Assembly (NCBI GenBank): GCA_945645715.1
Contig: CALZFJ010000139.1
Coordinates: forward strand, 1-5,926
Length of the DNA: 5,926 nt
From: an uncultured Prevotellaceae bacterium
GTDB taxonomy: Bacteria; Bacteroidota; Bacteroidia; Bacteroidales; Muribaculaceae
Direction: 5' to 3'
Part shown: positions 5,813-5,926 of the stretch, in pieces
How the letters are laid out: every line of letters starts with the position of its first letter
Numbering within the stretch: the first letter of the stretch is position 1
Translations under genes and position numbers: made by a program
Notes under the pieces: model-generated
Databases searched by the model: none
What the model was told of the DNA's origin: nothing
Seen by the model: only the letters and a program-made list of their open reading frames with translations

Positions 5813-5926
5813 ATGAAAAATCTACGGTATCTATTTTTAGCACTTACTGTTGCTCTATCAATGACGATTTCGGCTCAAACCCACTATGAGTCAAATATTA
5901 CCATCTGTGGTAAAGTCGGCTTCACA
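5813..5926 (+). CDS. Exported protein, N-terminal fragment, possibly outer-membrane beta-barrel (PorT-like)
   Basis: Only the first 38 codons are in the window. They open with a signal peptide: MKNLRY, a hydrophobic core LFLALTVALSMTI, and a likely cut at ISA-QT after residue 21. The mature start, THYESNITICGKVGFT, resembles the first strand of Bacteroidales outer-membrane beta-barrel proteins of the PorT-like kind, which often have a G-K-x-G-x-T pattern here. That resemblance is weak and based on a very short stretch. The gene begins 12 bases after the LysM gene stop and has no promoter box of its own, so the two are probably co-transcribed and may act together in the envelope. That it is a real exported protein is fairly sure; its family is not. 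Confidence 0.7.
   Translation, partial: MKNLRYLFLALTVALSMTISAQTHYESNITICGKVGFT

Overview
The window is a stretch of Bacteroidota chromosome, most likely order Bacteroidales (Prevotella, Muribaculaceae or Bacteroides type; the genus cannot be fixed from this sequence). Three things point there: promoter elements of the Bacteroidota TAnnTTTG type, A/T-rich start regions without Shine-Dalgarno sequences, and the gene families present. These are a eukaryotic-type GT3 glycogen synthase next to a DUF3417-type alpha-glucan phosphorylase, and a LysM protein with a periplasmic-binding-protein-like domain.

Layout. On the minus strand, reading right to left, a glycogen operon runs from a clear promoter at 2226-2257 through a complete GT3 glycogen synthase (534-2189). 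After a 70-base A/T-rich gap it continues into the first 154 codons of an alpha-glucan phosphorylase, which is cut by the window edge at base 1. The phosphorylase has no visible promoter of its own, so the enzymes that build and shorten glycogen chains are probably made from one message.

A 338-base non-coding region (2190-2527) separates this operon from genes on the plus strand. It carries the glycogen promoter, an A/T-rich 11-bp stem (2365-2397), a Crp-like dyad (2425-2440), a perfect 14-bp palindrome (2448-2461) and a TAnnTTTG promoter box (2471-2478). The plus-strand genes are metY (2528-3808, O-acetylhomoserine sulfhydrylase), a secreted protein with four LysM repeats and a C-terminal PBP1-like domain (3851-5800), and the start of a further exported protein (5813 to the window end), possibly an outer-membrane beta-barrel protein. 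metY serves methionine or homocysteine synthesis. The last two genes form a cell-envelope pair and may have a promoter of their own.

The genes look intact and ordinary for the group. There is no sign of a mobile element, CRISPR array, RNA gene or obvious new system. The points most worth a second look are the missing glucose-6-phosphate-sensing arginines in the glycogen synthase, the paired dyads in front of metY, and the LysM plus PBP1-like architecture.
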